Below are positions 35,216 through 45,863 of a stretch of 64,000 bases of DNA, piece after piece. Under the pieces are notes generated by a model. That model did no database searches, was not told the DNA's origin, and saw only the letters and a program-made list of their open reading frames with translations. The DNA comes from Rhizophagus clarus (Eukaryota; Glomeromycota; Glomeromycetes; Glomerales; Glomeraceae), in NCBI GenBank assembly GCA_015698045.1, contig BLAL01000004.1:930001-994000 (forward strand), read 5' to 3'. The first letter of the stretch is position 1; each line of letters opens with the position of its first letter. Both the position numbers and the translations under genes were made by a program.

Positions 35216-35413
35216 CGCGAAACTATGCCGAAACATTATTGATTATTAGTATCAGCTATGCCGAAACTATGGTGAAATGCCGAAATGCCGAAACAGTTTC
35301 GGCAGTTTCGGCAGTTTCGGCATTTCGGCGTTTCGGCGTTTCGGCACTATGTAAGGAGTTTCGACTTTCGGCATTGGGCCAAAGGAGTTTCGGCAGGCAA
35401 CTTTAGTATGGAT

Positions 35414-35555
35414 AGGGTTTTACCTATGGTATTATTAGAGACGTGTCATAAAGGCACTGGGAGGCTAACTGGATAGGAGATCTGATCGAGTTCCAATGGA
35501 GTTGAGATGTATACTGAGGCTTTAGCCCAGGTGACCAGAGGTCAGCTCTGATGAC
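35414..35555. repeat. Right terminal inverted repeat, outer part
   Basis: It matches the reverse complement of about 16792-16935, ending in gaccagaggtcagctc. Together with 32002-32427 it makes the full right end. Confidence 0.85.
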
Positions 35556-37340
35556 ACATGGATGCCATTAAAAAGTCAATTTTAACTGAATTTGGTTGGC
35601 CCCCACAAAATATATTTTATCATTACAGTAGGTATAAAGCAGAAGATGGATAACTTTATATTCCTTACCATTGTTAAAAGATCAGTTACTATCAGTGTAC
35701 CTTAAAGGTTGGTCATTTTTTGTCAAAGCTGTCTGGCTTTGCCAAAAACAAAAGTTGTCTTTACATAATCAAAATAAAATAAGGAGTTTGCTATTGCAAT
35801 TTTATAACCATTATGAATGGTAAGTACAAATTTTTATTAATTAATTTTATTATTAAAATTTTTCAATTAAATTCATCAAATTTTAATATACATTTAATAA
35901 TTTTTAGCTATTATTATTAGTACTTAACTAGCCGACTAAGTGCAATAAAAGCATGCTTTCATTACCTTTTACATGTTGCTGATAGTATTCAAAGTAACGG
36001 TCCTTGTTATTGCACATGACAGTTCCCTATGGAACGCACTTGTGGAATGCTACAACCATTGGCGAAATCAAGACTATACCCATATAAAAATTTAACAAAT
36101 AATGTATATTTATTAGAATTGTTTAATAATTTGTTGTTATAACAGAAAAATTCATGAACAGATATTTCTGCCAATCCCTCGTAAGGAATATAAAAATCAC
36201 TTAGTTTATTCAAATGAAAATTACGATAAAGAGTTTCAATGGCCCTCTAAAACATATGATCTTAAGAAATCAGAGATCAATGAAATAAAAAGTTATCTAT
36301 CTGTAATAGATAACAAGGCAGCAGAAATGAAATTAAGTGTATATATTCAGTTATTTATTTAATTTTTATTTTTTTAATAATAATTAACATTTATCTTCTT
36401 TAGGATTTTGAAACGAGAGGGTTAAAATTTGGTCGTCTAATAACTTCAGACAGACAGGTAATTGGATCAGAATGGATATGTAGAAATAAAGACTGGGCTT
36501 GAATCAATTATACTGTTTTGGTTAGTATTTTATGTAATAATAGATTAAAATTTGTAAATTTTATTTAATATTATTTTTTTATTAAAGACCCGTATTGAAG
36601 TTGATAGATGGGCTCATATTTGAAATGTCGCACCAGAATTTATAACAAAAACATTTTATGCTCAAGTGAATTATTTTCTTGTATACAAATATAAGGATCA
36701 AGAAAAAATGTTAACAAATGTTAAATGAACAAGTAACGTCAATGAAGATGCACTTGGTACAACTTTCTTCGTAGGTGATGATAGTTCTACACAATTTATT
36801 GATGTTACTGCAACCGATAGATGTGTAGGATTTATGAAATTAAGACGTAACACTGGTCAAAATCAATTCTATCAGGTACATATCGGGGACTTATATATCA
36901 GTGGCTAATTGGATAAATATCAGGTATTTTTATATATCAGGTACCCGATTTATTACACTTCAAAATATGACTAATTACCAAAACCCCGATATCTAAACTA
37001 TTGGTCACCGATATGTTATTTAATATATATCGGGCACAGTTCTATCTTACACATATCGGATATCCGATATGTGATACAAATTTTAATATGTTAGATTTTA
37101 TATTGTATAACGTATTAAGAAATTTTTTAGTTTACTTTTTTTATAGATTTTTCTTTTTAGAAATTTTTAATTTGTTTAATGTAGTTAAAAAATTTTATTG
37201 TTTTATTTGTTGAATGCATTATCAAGTTATAAAGTGTTTAAACATATAATTATTATTGTTAATATTTTTATTTTATTACGTATTTTATATTTTATTACAA
37301 TAAATTAATAAAAAGTTAGTCATTTATAATACAAGTTTAA

Positions 37341-37375
37341 GAAAAGTTTGCTTGAACTTTTCTTAATCGTGATCA
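37341..37375. repeat. AAGAAAAGTTYGCTYGAACTTTTCTT hairpin, left copy
   Basis: An inverted repeat of AAGAAAAGTT with a loop of about 6 bases. The same hairpin recurs in the tandem repeat at 38815-39020, so it marks both sides of the internal arrays. Confidence 0.6.
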
Positions 37376-37399
37376 CGTTAGAATCAAGAGGAATAAGGG

Positions 37400-38190
37400 A
37401 AACTGCAACTTAAAATAAAGAAAGAAACGTTAAAACTGTTTCCTTAATATTTAAAAAATATCCCTCCCTCCCTCCTTACATTTCAAGTCTGGTTTGTCCA
37501 ATGAGTCTGGCAATCTGAAAAAAATAAAGAAAGAAATGTTAGTAACGTTTCTCTAATATTAAAAAAAAAATCCCCCACCTTTTCTAACTTACATTCTCAA
37601 GTCCAGTTCATCCAAGAAGGCCAGCAACCTAAAAAAAAATAAAGAAAGAAATGTTAGTAACATTTCTTTAATATTAAAAAAAAATCCCCACCCTTTCTAA
37701 CTTACATTCCCAAGTCCAGTTCATCCAAGAAGGCTGGCAACCTAAAAAAAATAAAGAAAGAAATGTTAGTAACATTTCTTTAATATTAAAAAGAAAATCC
37801 CCACCCTTTCTAACTTACATTCCCAAGTCCAGTTCATCCAAGAAGGCTGGCAACCTAAAAAAAATAAAGAAAGAAATGTTAGTAACGTTTCTTTAATATT
37901 AAAAAGAAAATCCCCGCCCTTTTTAACTTACATTCCCAAGTCTGGTTCATCCAAGAAGTCTGGCAACCTAAAAAAACAAAGAAAGAAACGTTAGTAACAT
38001 TTCTTTAATATTAAAAAAAAATCCCCTGCCTTTTTTAACTTATATTCCCAAGTCCAGTTCATCCAAGAAGTCCGGCAACCTAAAAAAAATAAAGAAAGAA
38101 ATATTAGTAACATTTCTTTAATATTAAAAAAAAATTTCCCCACCCCTTCCAACTTACATTCCAAGTCCAGGAGTCTGGCAACCTAAAAAA
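37400..38190 (-). repeat. Intron-like/micro-exon-like array 3 (minus strand)
   Basis: Six to seven units of about 120 bp. On the minus strand each island, starting GTTGCCGGACTTCTTGG and ending about CTTGGGAATG, is preceded by TTTATTTTTTTTAG and followed by TAAGTTAG. Every interval contains TACTAAC inside a palindrome (AAATGTTACTAACATTT) and then a T-tract. Units are highly similar to each other. Confidence 0.7.
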
Positions 38191-38269
38191 AAATAAAAAA
38201 AGAATTAAAACCGTAAAAATAGATCGATCATGATAATCAATGATTGTCGAATTAAATTACAATTTTTTT

Positions 38270-38790
38270 TTTAACCTTTTAACCTTCATTTTTTCCTTTC
38301 CTTTTGTCTTTCTTCTCCTCTCACCCTTTCTGCTACTTCCTTCCTGGCTTCCTCCTTCTTTCATCTCCTTTCCCTCCCTTCTTTTTTTATGTGGCCTTTC
38401 AGCTCTTTGACGATAGACTTTAGTAATCAAAGTTAATATTGTATATATATAATTTTTTTTACTTAACAAATGATTTCTAACGTTCACTTTTACTTCTTTT
38501 TTTTATAGGCAGATAACTTCAGTTCTTTGCATGACCTTTAGGTAAGTTGTTGTAATATTTTTTTTTCTTTTAAATTTATTTACTTAATAAACGATTTCTA
38601 ACATTCATTTTCTCTTCTTTTTAGGTATTTCTATTTGTTTCCAGACTTCTGAACAATGCCAGGTTGTTTTATTTAAGAAGGTTCTTGATACGTAATAGGT
38701 ATAAACCTGACTTTTTTTAAAAATACTTGTTTTTTTTAACAAACTGTTTCTAATAGTTCATTTGTTGTTTTTTTTTAGGCGGGTCTTTCA
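38270..38790 (+). repeat. Polypyrimidine leader and intron-like array 4 (plus strand)
   Basis: A C/T-rich block (38270-38385) like that at 9880 is followed by three diverged units with TTTATAG and TTTTTAG acceptor-like tracts and GTAAGTTG-like donors. The basic frame at 38257-38487 on the minus strand is a shadow of the C/T block. Confidence 0.45.
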
Positions 38791-38814
38791 GTTCACTTTA
38801 ATACAATTCATGTG

Positions 38815-39020
38815 ATCTAAGAAAAGTTCGCTCAAACTTTTCTTAAAATAATATAACATACAATTCATGTGATCCAAGAAAAGTTCGCTCAAACTTTTCT
38901 TAAAATAATATAACATACAATTCATGTGATCCAAGAAAAGTTCGCTTAAACTTTTCTTAAAATAATATTATATACAATTCATGTGATCCAAGAAAAGTTC
39001 ACTTGAACTTTTTTTAATAA
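38815..39020. repeat. Four tandem copies of a 57-bp hairpin unit
   Basis: Each unit contains ATTCATGTGATCCAAGAAAA, then GTTCGCTCAAACTTTTCTT, so each can form a stem of AAGAAAAGTT with AACTTTTCTT. Copies differ by a few bases only. Confidence 0.8.
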
Positions 39021-39804
39021 CTGGATTTTTGAAATTTAAATAGTGAGTTTCACAAAGTTGTGTTGCAAAACTTAATATATTTTTTTAAACATTTCTAATT
39101 AAAAATATATTATAGGTTTCAAGCGAACATGAAAATGAAAATGGTAAGTTTCACTTATTGTGAAACTAATTATTTTTACTTTTAGTTAATTAGAAACATT
39201 TCTAACATTTCTCTATTTTTTCTTTTTTTAGCAGTTTGTTCTTTAAGATTTTTGGATATATGGATTTATGATGTGTTTTTTATTGATTTTAATTTTTTAT
39301 TTTCACGAATTGTTAATTTATAAATTCATTTTTTATTTTTTTTAGGTTGCCTTTTGACTTTCATATGATGCAAATTTAGGATTTTTTTAGGATGCATAAT
39401 TGTGTAGATGAATAATAACAAGTGATAATAATATATAGATAGATAGATATTAGATTAAATTTTATATAATATTATAATATGTACATTGCTATAAATAAAA
39501 ATGTTAATAAAACTACTATTATTCAGCCTATTTATCAATAATATTTGGGTAACTGATAGGTAACCGATAGGTGACCAATTTATGGCTGTTAGTAGAACTT
39601 AGAAGCATGTTATATTGTATTGCTTTATCAACAAATAATTGATCATAAAATGTTATAATATGAAAGATGATTTTGACTTTGCAAAAAAAAAAAGATAAAA
39701 ATTTGCAGCATAATTAGTATATAAAACCAAATAATTACCAAATAACCAATAAAATTTGATAATTTTGTTGATTATGTGATTGCATAAATTATTTATTTAT
39801 CTCC

Positions 39805-39805
<1 letters not shown>

Positions 39806-39849
<44 letters not shown>
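39806..39849. repeat. 44-base poly-T tract
   Basis: An uninterrupted run of T. The 92-codon frame across it is Phe-rich artefact. It could be a genuine tract or an assembly-sensitive site. Confidence 0.8.
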
Positions 39850-39852
<3 letters not shown>

Positions 39853-40179
39853 AAAAAACTTTTTCTCTCTTTAAATATATTATAAAGGTATTTTTTATTG
39901 AAATTTTTTTTTCTATTATCATGTTATTCTTAATACTCTTATTAATATATTTTTCTAATGTATTTCTTCTTTTCACTAATATTCTAACTAATAACATTCT
40001 ACTATTGATTTTTTTTACTTGTCTGTGTAAACAAATAGAAAATATATTGTTTATCTAAAAATAAATACAAAGGTATGGAGTTTTTTTTCCATCATATTAT
40101 TCTTATCACTCTTATTAATATATTTTTCTAACGTGTTTCCTTTTACTAACATTTCTACTAATAATATTCTACTATTAAA

Positions 40180-40980
40180 CATTTTATTCCTTTTCTTTTA
40201 CTAATACTTCTACTAATACTTCTACTAATATTAACACTAACATTAATACTTATATTTTATATTTTTTTATTGACATTTCTTTTCTACTTTTACTAACCTT
40301 TATACTAATATTAATATTAATACTATAACGTAAAAAAAATTTTATTGATGTTCCTTTTCTTTTGCTAATACTTAGTGAATTTTTTTTTATAATATTTTTT
40401 GTATAATTTTTTTATTATTAATTAAAATAAATAAAACTTTCATATAATTAAATGAATTAAATTACTTTAAATTACGCGTATTTAAATTATAAATTTATTA
40501 ATATTAATATTATAATTGTTATCTGATATGTATGAAAATTATGTCTGATATGTGCCTATTAATATTCGGGTTTGATTAATAAAAGTTATATATAGAATAC
40601 ATATCAGGTATATATAGGATACTTATTAGCGGTATCTGATAAGTGTCTAATATTTATTATAGTAATATCAGGTACCCAATAAATCTATGATACATGACCA
40701 ATATATGACCGATATCTAACTACCCAATATGTATGAGATATATAACCGAATATATATGAGATATATGACTGATATCTAACTACCTGATATGTATGAGATA
40801 TGTATGAGATATGTATACTATGTGTCACCATTTTTCTGCATTCGACAGGTACATATTGGGTACCTGATATGTGTGAGATTATTAAATATCATACACATAT
40901 CTCACATATATTTCACACATATTTCACACATATCAGGTACCTGATATGTATCCGATAGTATCGATTTTAACCAGTGTAAA
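40180..40980. repeat. TACTAATA and ATATCAGGTACCTGATATGT repeats
   Basis: First come short TACTAATACTTC/TTAACACTAAC repeats (40190-40330). Then many copies of CATATCAGGTACC and its inverse lead to the right border of the 4.1 kb insertion. Confidence 0.55.
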
Positions 40981-41639
40981 ATATATATTATTGATAAAGA
41001 ATATATGGAAGAGTGATGACAAAAAAGAAGTTGAATTATTATTTTTATTTAACTAACTAATATGAAGTAAAATATTTTATATTAATTTTTATGATGTTTA
41101 TTTTTTCATTTTATTTGACAAAAAAAATAACAAATCTTGCTATTAAAAATAAAGCAGTATCACAAAAAATTTCTTGTGAAACTGTATTACAGATGGTGCC
41201 CAAAATTATCTGGCCACTTTTCAAATTCGAAAAACTTATATATGTTAAATATGATGAAAATAAAAATTTAAGTTTAACATATTTCATCAGGAAAAATTTT
41301 GGTCTGCAGATCTGTACAATTTTGCGGAATCCAATTCTGCGCAGATCTGAGGACATGCGGATGCGCAGCACAAAAAAATTTCATGGATTTCTGTGCAGAT
41401 CTGCAAGCACAAAAAACCCTGCGAAATTTTTTAAAAATAAATCTGCGAAATTTTTCAAAAACACTAATGCAAATTTACAATTAGGCAGTATTTTAACTTT
41501 AATATTAACTAATATTAATTTATTAATTAAAGATATTTACAAATTTAAAAGTACATATATTAAACTATCCTATTTGCTAACTAAATGCACTAATTAAAAA
41601 GTCCCCTTTTCTTTTCTTTACTGACGTTCAAATTATGTT

Positions 41640-41690
41640 GTTGTTAATGGTTTGGACATTATTCCAGTTGGTTCGATTCCAACAAACAAC
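41640..41690 (+). other. Compact tRNA-like fold (no D arm) in unit A
   Basis: GTTGTT (acceptor 5') is followed by AATG-GTTTGGA-CATT (a 4-bp stem with 7-base loop), then ATTCCA. GTTGG-TTCGATT-CCAAC comes next, a T-arm look-alike with the TTCGA core, and AACAAC closes the acceptor. Total is 51 nt. It is conserved in unit B with only small changes. It could be a degenerate tRNA-derived piece or coincidence strengthened by copying. Confidence 0.4.
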
Positions 41691-41739
41691 TTTTAACTTT
41701 TTTGATCTAACAAAACGCGTCAAAATGTGAAAATATTAT

Positions 41740-43990
41740 CACTCCTAAAGAAAACTGTAGACCTACAATAAAAGAAAAGTGAAATATTAGCTGACTTTTC
41801 ATTTAAATAAAAAAAAATGAAATAATTTCGAAGATAAATACCTTCGAAATCTTCGTCCAGAAGCCATATACCTACAAGAAACAAAATAAATGAAATGTTA
41901 GCAAATGTTTTATCAAGAAATTTCAAAAAAATAGTAAAAGGAACTTTGTAGAGCACCTTCAAAGTTTCGTAATATTCCAGGAAGCCCCAGACCTATAAAA
42001 ATAAGCATTAATAAAATGTCTTGTTAAAAAGGAAATTAAACAAATTTTGAAGTTCTACCTTCGAAATTTCTTCTAGGAATCCAACCGCAGACCTACAAAA
42101 AAAAGAATAAGAAAATAAAGAACATTAGTAAACGTTCGTTGAATAAAAAAACCCAAAAATTAAAAGTACCTTCGAGAGATGTACAGTATTTTGACGTCTA
42201 GAATCTAAAAAGAAAGAAAAAATTGAACATTAGTAACGTTCATTATAATAGAAGTAAAAAGAAATTTGAAAGTGATGAATTACCTTTGAATGGAGTCCGG
42301 ACTTCATCTGGACCTAAAAAAATAAAAAACATCGAACGTTAGCAACGTTTGTTAAACAAAAAAATTAAATTTTTTTTTGAAGGTCATACCTTCAAAATAG
42401 TCTTCAAAAATGGTTACTAGATCTAAAAAAGAAAAAATGGACATTAATAAACATTCATTAACATTTGTTAAATAAAAACAAAAAAATAAATTGAAGGCCT
42501 TACCTTCGAATAGAGTCCAGTCTTCAAAATGGAACGTCTGGATCTAAAAAAATAAAAAAATGAACGTTAGTAACGTTCATTAAAATAAAATAAAAAAAAA
42601 GTAAAAATTTTTAAAGATATTATACCTTCAAAATATCATAGTCCGCCTCTAAAGGAGTTCCAGGCTTAACAAATAAAAAAAAATGAACATTAGTAACGTT
42701 CGTTTAAAAAAACAAAAAAATAATAATAATTTTTGAAGATATTATACCTTCAAAATATCATAGTCCGCCCCTAAAGGAGTTCCAGACCTAAAAAAGAAAG
42801 AAAATGAACGTTAGTTAACGTTTATTGAAATAATAAAAAAAAAGATATTTTGAAGTTTCTTTATCTTCGAAATACCATGGTCCGCTTAGAATTAGAGTTC
42901 CAGACCTAAAAAATGAAATGAAACATTAGTAATGTTTCGTAAAATAAAAATATAAAAAAAAAAAATTTATTTCAAAGTTTTTTACCTTCAAAATAACTCG
43001 GTCCACTTCTTCCAGACCTAAAAAAAAGAAAATGAACATTAGTTAACGTTCGTTGAAATAAAAGTAAAAAAAAATTATTTTTTTTTTTACTTACAGTAGT
43101 CCGCCTATAAAGGACTTCCAGACCTAAAAAATAAAAAAAATGAACATTAGTAACATTCGTTTAAATAAAACAAAAAAAAAATAATAATTTTCAAAGATAT
43201 TTTACCTTCAAAATATTATATAGTCCGCCTCTAAAGGATTTCTGGACCTAAAAAAAAAAGAAAATAAATATTAGTTAACGTTCGTTGAAATTAAAGTAAA
43301 AAAAATTGTTTTTTTACTTAATGGTCTGCCTCAAAATGGAGTTCTAGACCTAAAAAAAGGGATAAAAGTGAAACGTTACTAATGTTTTGCTAAAATACAA
43401 AAAAAAATAATTTTTTTTTACTTAAAGTGGTCTGCCTCAAATGGAATTCTGGACCTAAAAAAAGAAGAAAAGTGAAACATTACTAACATTTCGCTAAAAT
43501 ACAAAAAAAAATGAATTTTTTTTTTACTCTTAAAGTGGTCTGCCTCGAAATGGAGTTCTGGGACCTAAAAAAAGGAAAAAAAGTGAAACGATACTAACAT
43601 TTCGCTAAAATACAAAAAAAAATCATTTTTTTTTTTACTTAGTGGTTGCTTCGAAATGGAGTTCCAGACCTAAAAAAAAGAAAAAAAAGTGAAACATTAC
43701 TAACGTTTTGCTAAAATACAAAAAAAAATGAATTTTTTTTTTACTCTTAAAGTGGTCCGCCTCAAAATGAAGTTCTGAACCTAAAAAAAGAAAAAGAAAT
43801 CAAATGTTAGTTAACGTTCATTAAATTAAATCAATAAAAAAATCTGGAGTTGTACTTCAGCTTCTGGATCTCAAAAAAAATCAAAAAAAGTCCAGAGCTG
43901 TACTTTGGCTTCCAGACCTAAAAAAATATAAAAATCAAACATTTATAACGTTCGTTAAATAAATTAATATACTTGAAGGCTTTAACCTTC
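41740..43990 (-). repeat. Intron-like/micro-exon-like array 5 in unit A (minus strand)
   Basis: About 20 units of 95-130 bp. On the minus strand each has TTTTTTTAG, then an island starting GTCTGGAACTCC and usually ending GCGGACC...GAAG, then GTA. An AACGTTACTAACGTT-type palindrome and a long T/A tract follow. Islands start GTCCG and end CGGAC in many copies, giving them their own stem. Confidence 0.75.
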
Positions 43991-44837
43991 GAAATAAAGT
44001 CTGGAAAGGGCTTTGGGCTCGTCCAAAACTTAGAAATGAAGCTACAAAAAAAAAAATTTTTAAAATAGCTTCGCAAGATAGATCTTGCCATTTTTGTCTG
44101 TAAAACTTTGAAATTTGAAAACTTCCTAATTTCTCATTCATCCCGCACTTTAAAACCATAAGTAAAAAATTTTTGTTTGAATCTGGAACTTGTACCTTTG
44201 GCATTCCGTCAAACATTGGAAAACTTGTCTTAAAGACTTCGAACCTTATAAAGAAACAGTATTTTTTATTTTTTTTTTTTAAAAAAAAATTATTCTTAAA
44301 GTCTGATTATCTGACAAGCTTCGAAGCTTAAAAAAGAATCCATTAAAAATTTATTTTTTTTTTCTTTGGTATCTTTAAACAAATTAATTTTTTTAAGGCG
44401 TTAAAAAATTATTTCTTTAAAAGTGTTAAAAATTATTTCTTTAAAAGAATTATTTCTTTAAAAGTGTTATAAAATTATTTCTTTAAAGTGATAGAAAAAA
44501 ATTGTTTCTTTAAAAAAGTTTAAAAAATTAGTGATGTAAAGTTTATCAAAATAAATATGCAAAGTTTATCAAATTAAAGAAGAAAATTGTGAAAATCTTT
44601 AAAGATTTTTGTACAAAGTATTTTTAAAAATCTGCAATTTTGGAGATTATCACAAATTTTTCATAAAAAAATCTTTGAAAAAATAAAAAAAATAATTTCT
44701 GCAGTATTGCGCAGATTCTTAACAAAATTGCATTAAAAAAATGTGGCAATCTGCTAAAATCACAGATCACCACAGATCTGAACTGATATAACTTTCCCAA
44801 TGTTATTATGCCTTCCTTTATTAAAATTTACAAAAAT
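43991..44837. other. Inner part of unit A, AT-rich with CAGATC words
   Basis: It contains TTTCTTTAAAAGTGTTAAAA direct repeats (44400-44530) and the inner terminus. The 93-codon frame at 43935-44216 shows no domain and is not called. Confidence 0.4.
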
Positions 44838-45863
44838 TTAATAATTTATTCTATTTCCATTTGCGGAAATAACTGCATCAACCCTCTGAGGCATACTTTT
44901 GATCAGTTTTCTATAATATTCAGGAGGAATGTCATTCCACGCATCTGTAACATACTCCATAAGCACACTAATACTAGATGGTGGTAGTGAATAATGTTGT
45001 ATCATCATCTTCATTTCAGCCCAGATATTTTCTATAGGATTGATATCTGGTGACTGAGCTGGCCAGTCAAGCGTCACAATCCTGGCATTTTCACGTGCGG
45101 CCATAGCAACTTTTGAATGGTGTGGTGCAGCATTATCCTCCTGAAAGATTCCATTACCTTGTGAAAAAAGTGTGTGCAAGGTAGGTACAACAAAATCATT
45201 AATAATTTTAGCATGTGTTTGGCCAGTAACTGAACCATTTAATGGAACAATTGGCCCAAGGCCGCTCCAGGAAAAACACCCCCAAAACATTTTGCTAGAA
45301 CTGTGTTTCACAGTAACTGAAATACAATCAGGATTTAACTCCTCCCCAGGTTCACGCCATACCATTCCCTGCCAACCCTGTTGAAATTGAGTGAAAGTGC
45401 TTTCATCTGAAAATAGGTCTTTTTTCCATTTTCTTTCCATCCAATTTTCATGTTCATAAGCCCACTCAAGCTGAGCCTGACAATGTGCTTCTGTCATTGA
45501 GGTTTACAATGAGGAATACATGCTGTAAGTCCAACTTTCTTAAGGTTTTGGTGTATAGTATTATGAGAAATAGGTTGCTTTGTTTGGACTGTCTAAGTGG
45601 TCGCAATTTTTTTTGAACAAAGTCAACAATTTTCATTGTTTTCTTTAATGAAGGACTTAAGTTTTTGTTGAGCTGGTGAGTCGAGAAGTGGTGGATGTCC
45701 AGTTTGTTTTTTTGGTATTAAAGAGTGAGTTTCACGAAGGTGTTTAAGTATGTCATTAACTGTTGTTTCTCACACCCCAGTTGTTTGGCAATTGTGCGAC
45801 TTGAATGTCCATAATTGTGACCGTAAACAATTGCACCATGAGTTTTTGGGTAAGTGGTTTCAT
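44838..45863 (-). pseudogene. Tc1 family transposase (DD34E), frameshifted N-terminus
   Basis: The 219-codon C-terminal frame (44838-45497) has the catalytic triad: LFSDESTF, FQEDNAAPH and NPIENIWAEMK. There are 34 residues between the second Asp and the Glu, the Tc1 spacing. The N-terminal helix-turn-helix region is recognisable but spread over several frames: GHSSRTIAKQLGCEK (about 45780-45830), and PKKQTGHPP near 45700 where a GRP-type hook would sit. The likely original start is the ATG at 45861-45863. The core domain is undamaged but the DNA-binding half is broken, so it should be inactive. Confidence 0.88.

Larger units (their letters stand above)
32428..35405. mobile_element. hAT-like 3 kb fold-back element inserted in the Polinton right terminal repeat
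   Basis: Ends are TAAGGTTGCTTGCCGAAAC and (reverse complement) TAAAGTTGCCTGCCGAAAC. They fit the hAT terminus pattern and are flanked by an exact 8-bp duplication gtatggat (32420-32427, 35406-35413). Both ends carry clustered CTGCCGAAACTG words. The interior (32880-34560) is AACGTTAAAATCGTTTT satellite, followed by an intron-like array at 34735-35215. No transposase is present. The uninterrupted left terminal repeat of the host element confirms the empty site. Confidence 0.92.
16792..35555. mobile_element. Polinton/Maverick-like giant element with Gag-protease, 18.8 kb
   Basis: The element is bounded by inverted repeats of about 550 bp: 16792-17339 on the left, and on the right 32002-32427 plus 35414-35555, the latter split by a later insertion. 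Inside are the Polinton hallmark genes (integrase with chromodomain, A32-like ATPase, protein-primed-type PolB), an SF3 helicase, a zinc-ribbon YCVKCK protein and small compact genes, packed head-to-head or tail-to-tail with gaps of tens of bases. All major genes carry premature stops, many at Trp or Gln positions. No target duplication was recognised at the outermost ends (left ...tttttag/gtcgtctg, right ...gatgac/acatgg). No capsid gene was recognised. Confidence 0.85.
36876..40974. mobile_element. 4.1 kb insertion in the Tnp2-like relic with GT...AG borders
   Basis: The transposase frame stops at ...QFYQ (36875) and resumes at CKIYIIDKEY (40975). The inserted block begins GTACATATCG and ends TTTTAACCAG, so its edges obey the intron rule; CAG precedes the insertion and also ends it, a possible 3-bp duplication. 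Subterminal regions at both ends (36880-37080 and 40540-40960) carry ATATCAGGTACCYGATATGT words in both orientations. The interior holds intron-like arrays, hairpins and a 44-base T tract. No transposase was found. Confidence 0.65.
35559..41016 (+). pseudogene. CACTA/Tnp2-like transposase relic (DUF4218-type C-terminal region)
   Basis: Readable blocks, in order, are TEFGWPPQNIFYHYSRYKAE, YLKGWSFFVKAVWLCQKQ ending at a GTAAGT donor (35820), and FHYLLHVAD. FPMERTCGMLQPLAKSRL (about 36020-36070) comes next, then GLKFGRLITSD, TFYAQVNYFLVYKY and FIDVTATDRCVGF. The FPMERxxG...SR block recalls the DUF4218 region of Tnp2-like transposases. Introns lie near 36340-36403 and 36521-36587. Multiple stops show decay. 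The last codons (IIDKEYMEE, stop 41014-41016) lie beyond a 4.1 kb insertion at 36876-40974. The N-terminal catalytic part is absent. Confidence 0.55.
41285..44802 (-). mobile_element. Repeat unit A, 3.5 kb, with tandem intron-like array
   Basis: The termini are CATCAGGAAAAATTTTGGTC (left) and CATTGGGAAAGTTATATCAG (right, reverse complement). Both run on to CAGATCTG. The unit interrupts the Tc1 element, so it is a separate insertion. No clean target duplication was found. It contains, in order, CAGATCTG-rich terminal words, a tRNA-like hairpin pair, an array of about 20 intron-like units (41740-43990) and A/T-rich DNA. An inverted copy (unit B) lies at 58096-61718. Confidence 0.75.

Noticed and set aside
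39780..40058. Phe-rich 92-codon frame
   Set aside because: Runs through a 44-base T tract and low-complexity DNA.
41640..41690. Functional tRNA gene
   Set aside because: Only 51 nt, no D arm, and present as part of a repeated element.
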